Assembly (NCBI GenBank): GCA_021828605.1
Contig: JAJZEG010000366.1
Coordinates: 1 to 7,425 of the forward strand
Reading direction: 5' to 3'
Length of the DNA: 7,425 nt
Source: Pseudomonadota bacterium
GTDB taxonomy: Bacteria > Pseudomonadota > Alphaproteobacteria > Acetobacterales > Acetobacteraceae
Within the stretch, counting starts at the first letter, position 1, and each line of letters begins with the position of its first letter. Below are positions 7,190 to 7,425 of this stretch, piece after piece. A program made the position numbers and the translations under genes. The notes under the pieces were generated by a model that was not told where the DNA came from, did no database searches, and was given only the letters and a program-made list of their open reading frames with translations.

Positions 7190-7202
7190 CGATTTCAAAT
7201 CG
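7190..7202. promoter_or_regulatory. 13-bp perfect inverted repeat, possible operator
   Basis: CGATTT-C-AAATCG is a perfect palindrome with 6-bp arms, 33 nt upstream of the YeeE-like start and inside the divergent spacer. Such short AT-rich dyads are typical of dimeric regulators, including ArsR-type ones, but no regulator gene is in view and the site could be chance. Confidence 0.3.
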
Positions 7203-7232
7203 CCCAAACCCTGAGCGACCTCATTATTTTTC

Positions 7233-7260
7233 TTTACATATTCGTGTTATGCGATATGAT
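7233..7260 (+). promoter_or_regulatory. Sigma70-like promoter for the Tat-signal gene
   Basis: TTTACA (7233-7238) and TATGAT (7255-7260) are separated by 16 nt, each one mismatch from the consensus -35 and -10, in the most AT-rich part of the window. The start of transcription would fall near 7267, giving a 5' leader of about 74 nt before the ATG at 7341. No equally good promoter was found for the leftward genes. Confidence 0.55.
7237..7258. promoter_or_regulatory. CATAT-N12-ATATG inverted repeat overlapping the promoter
   Basis: Half-sites CATAT (7237-7241) and ATATG (7254-7258) are symmetric about the -35/-10 spacer, with a near-symmetric extension (CATATTCG versus CGATATG). A protein bound here would cover the RNA polymerase site, so a repressor operator is plausible. 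The arms are only 5 bp; treat as a candidate. Confidence 0.3.
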
Positions 7261-7284
7261 CAACAGCTTCGGGAGCGAAACCAT

Positions 7285-7303
7285 CGGTGCCGATCACGGT
7301 GCC
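7285..7303 (+). repeat. Tandem CGGTGCC direct repeat in the 5' leader
   Basis: CGGTGCC occurs at 7285-7291 and again at 7297-7303, a 12-nt period. The first copy lies inside a small dyad ATCGG-TG-CCGAT (7283-7294), and a TTCG-GGAG-CGAA stem-loop precedes it (7268-7279). The leader may therefore be structured or bear a regulator site; no known riboswitch is recognised. Confidence 0.3.
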
Positions 7304-7340
7304 TATAAATAATATGCAATAACAAATGAGTTGAGGGGCA

Positions 7341-7425
7341 ATGACCAAGCCGAGTCGCCGTGATTTATTCAAGGTTGGCGCCGCCGCAGGCGCTACGCTC
7401 CTAGCCCCCAATTCTGCTGGCGCCC
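7341..7425 (+). CDS. Tat-exported protein, N-terminus only (partial)
   Basis: The only plus-strand gene, cut by the right edge after 28 codons. The start reads MTKPSRRDLFKVGAAAGATL, a textbook twin-arginine signal: SRRDLFK with Arg6-Arg7, then an Ala/Gly-rich hydrophobic core and LLAPNSAGA approaching a likely signal-peptidase site. The protein is therefore predicted to be exported folded, usually with a cofactor, to the periplasm. The ATG is preceded by GAGGGG ending 2 nt before it (7334-7338 region), and the downstream frame is open to the edge. The mature protein is not in the window, so its function is unknown. Divergence from a sulfur transporter pair might hint at a periplasmic redox enzyme, but this is only a guess. 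An ATG-AGT-TGA triplet run overlaps the ribosome site and is not called as a gene. Confidence 0.85.
   Translation, partial: MTKPSRRDLFKVGAAAGATLLAPNSAGA

Noticed and set aside
7124..7312. 62-codon plus-strand frame in the divergent spacer
   Set aside because: It begins inside the YeeE gene, spans the promoter and ends before the Tat gene. No good ribosome site or motif is present, although it has a short hydrophobic stretch.
7326..7334. Two-codon ATG-AGT-TGA micro-frame just before the Tat gene
   Set aside because: Such a minimal frame is expected by chance, and its stop overlaps the ribosome site; nothing shows it is translated.
1..7425. tRNA, rRNA, CRISPR array, insertion sequence or prophage
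   Set aside because: Reading both strands showed no cloverleaf-like segment, no spaced repeats of CRISPR size, no transposase or integrase motifs, and almost no unassigned space.

Overview
The window looks like chromosomal DNA of a GC-rich alphaproteobacterium, most plausibly from the Acetobacteraceae/Rhodospirillales. That placement is inferred from gene order (hisB-hisH-GNAT-hisA-hisF-hisE-HIT), a free-standing hisE not fused to hisI, a monofunctional hisB, and GC-rich third positions. It was not tested by any database search. Nearly everything is coded on the minus strand; one gene at the right edge points the other way.

Right part (7425 down to 4830): a partial plus-strand gene at 7341 begins with a clear twin-arginine (Tat) export signal. 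It diverges from a minus-strand pair of small membrane proteins (7156-6716 and 6716-6291) that are the two halves of a YeeE/YedE sulfur (thiosulfate-type) transporter. After 63 nt comes an MFS transporter of the sugar-porter-like type (6227-4830). The AT-rich 184-nt divergent spacer holds a good sigma70-like promoter for the Tat gene and two short inverted repeats that could be operators.

Left part (4781 down to 1): a compact histidine biosynthesis cluster, hisB, hisH, a GNAT acetyltransferase, hisA, hisF and hisE, followed by a HIT-family protein and the start of a nagA-like deacetylase that leaves the window. Gaps are -4 to +7 nt, with ATGA, GTGA or TGATG stop/start overlaps at four junctions, so this is almost certainly one translationally coupled operon. 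HisE (PRATP hydrolysis), HisA (ProFAR isomerisation), HisH/HisF (IGP synthase) and HisB (IGP dehydration) cover several middle steps. hisG, hisZ, hisI, hisC, hisD and the histidinol-phosphatase are not in the window.

No tRNA, rRNA, CRISPR array, insertion sequence or phage gene was seen. The his cluster is mostly ordinary. The points that stand out are the lysine/alanine-rich N-terminal tail on HisE, the GNAT gene coupled between hisH and hisA, the HIT and nagA genes at the operon end, the hairpins squeezed between the MFS gene and hisB, and the split YeeE pair beside a divergent Tat-exported protein.
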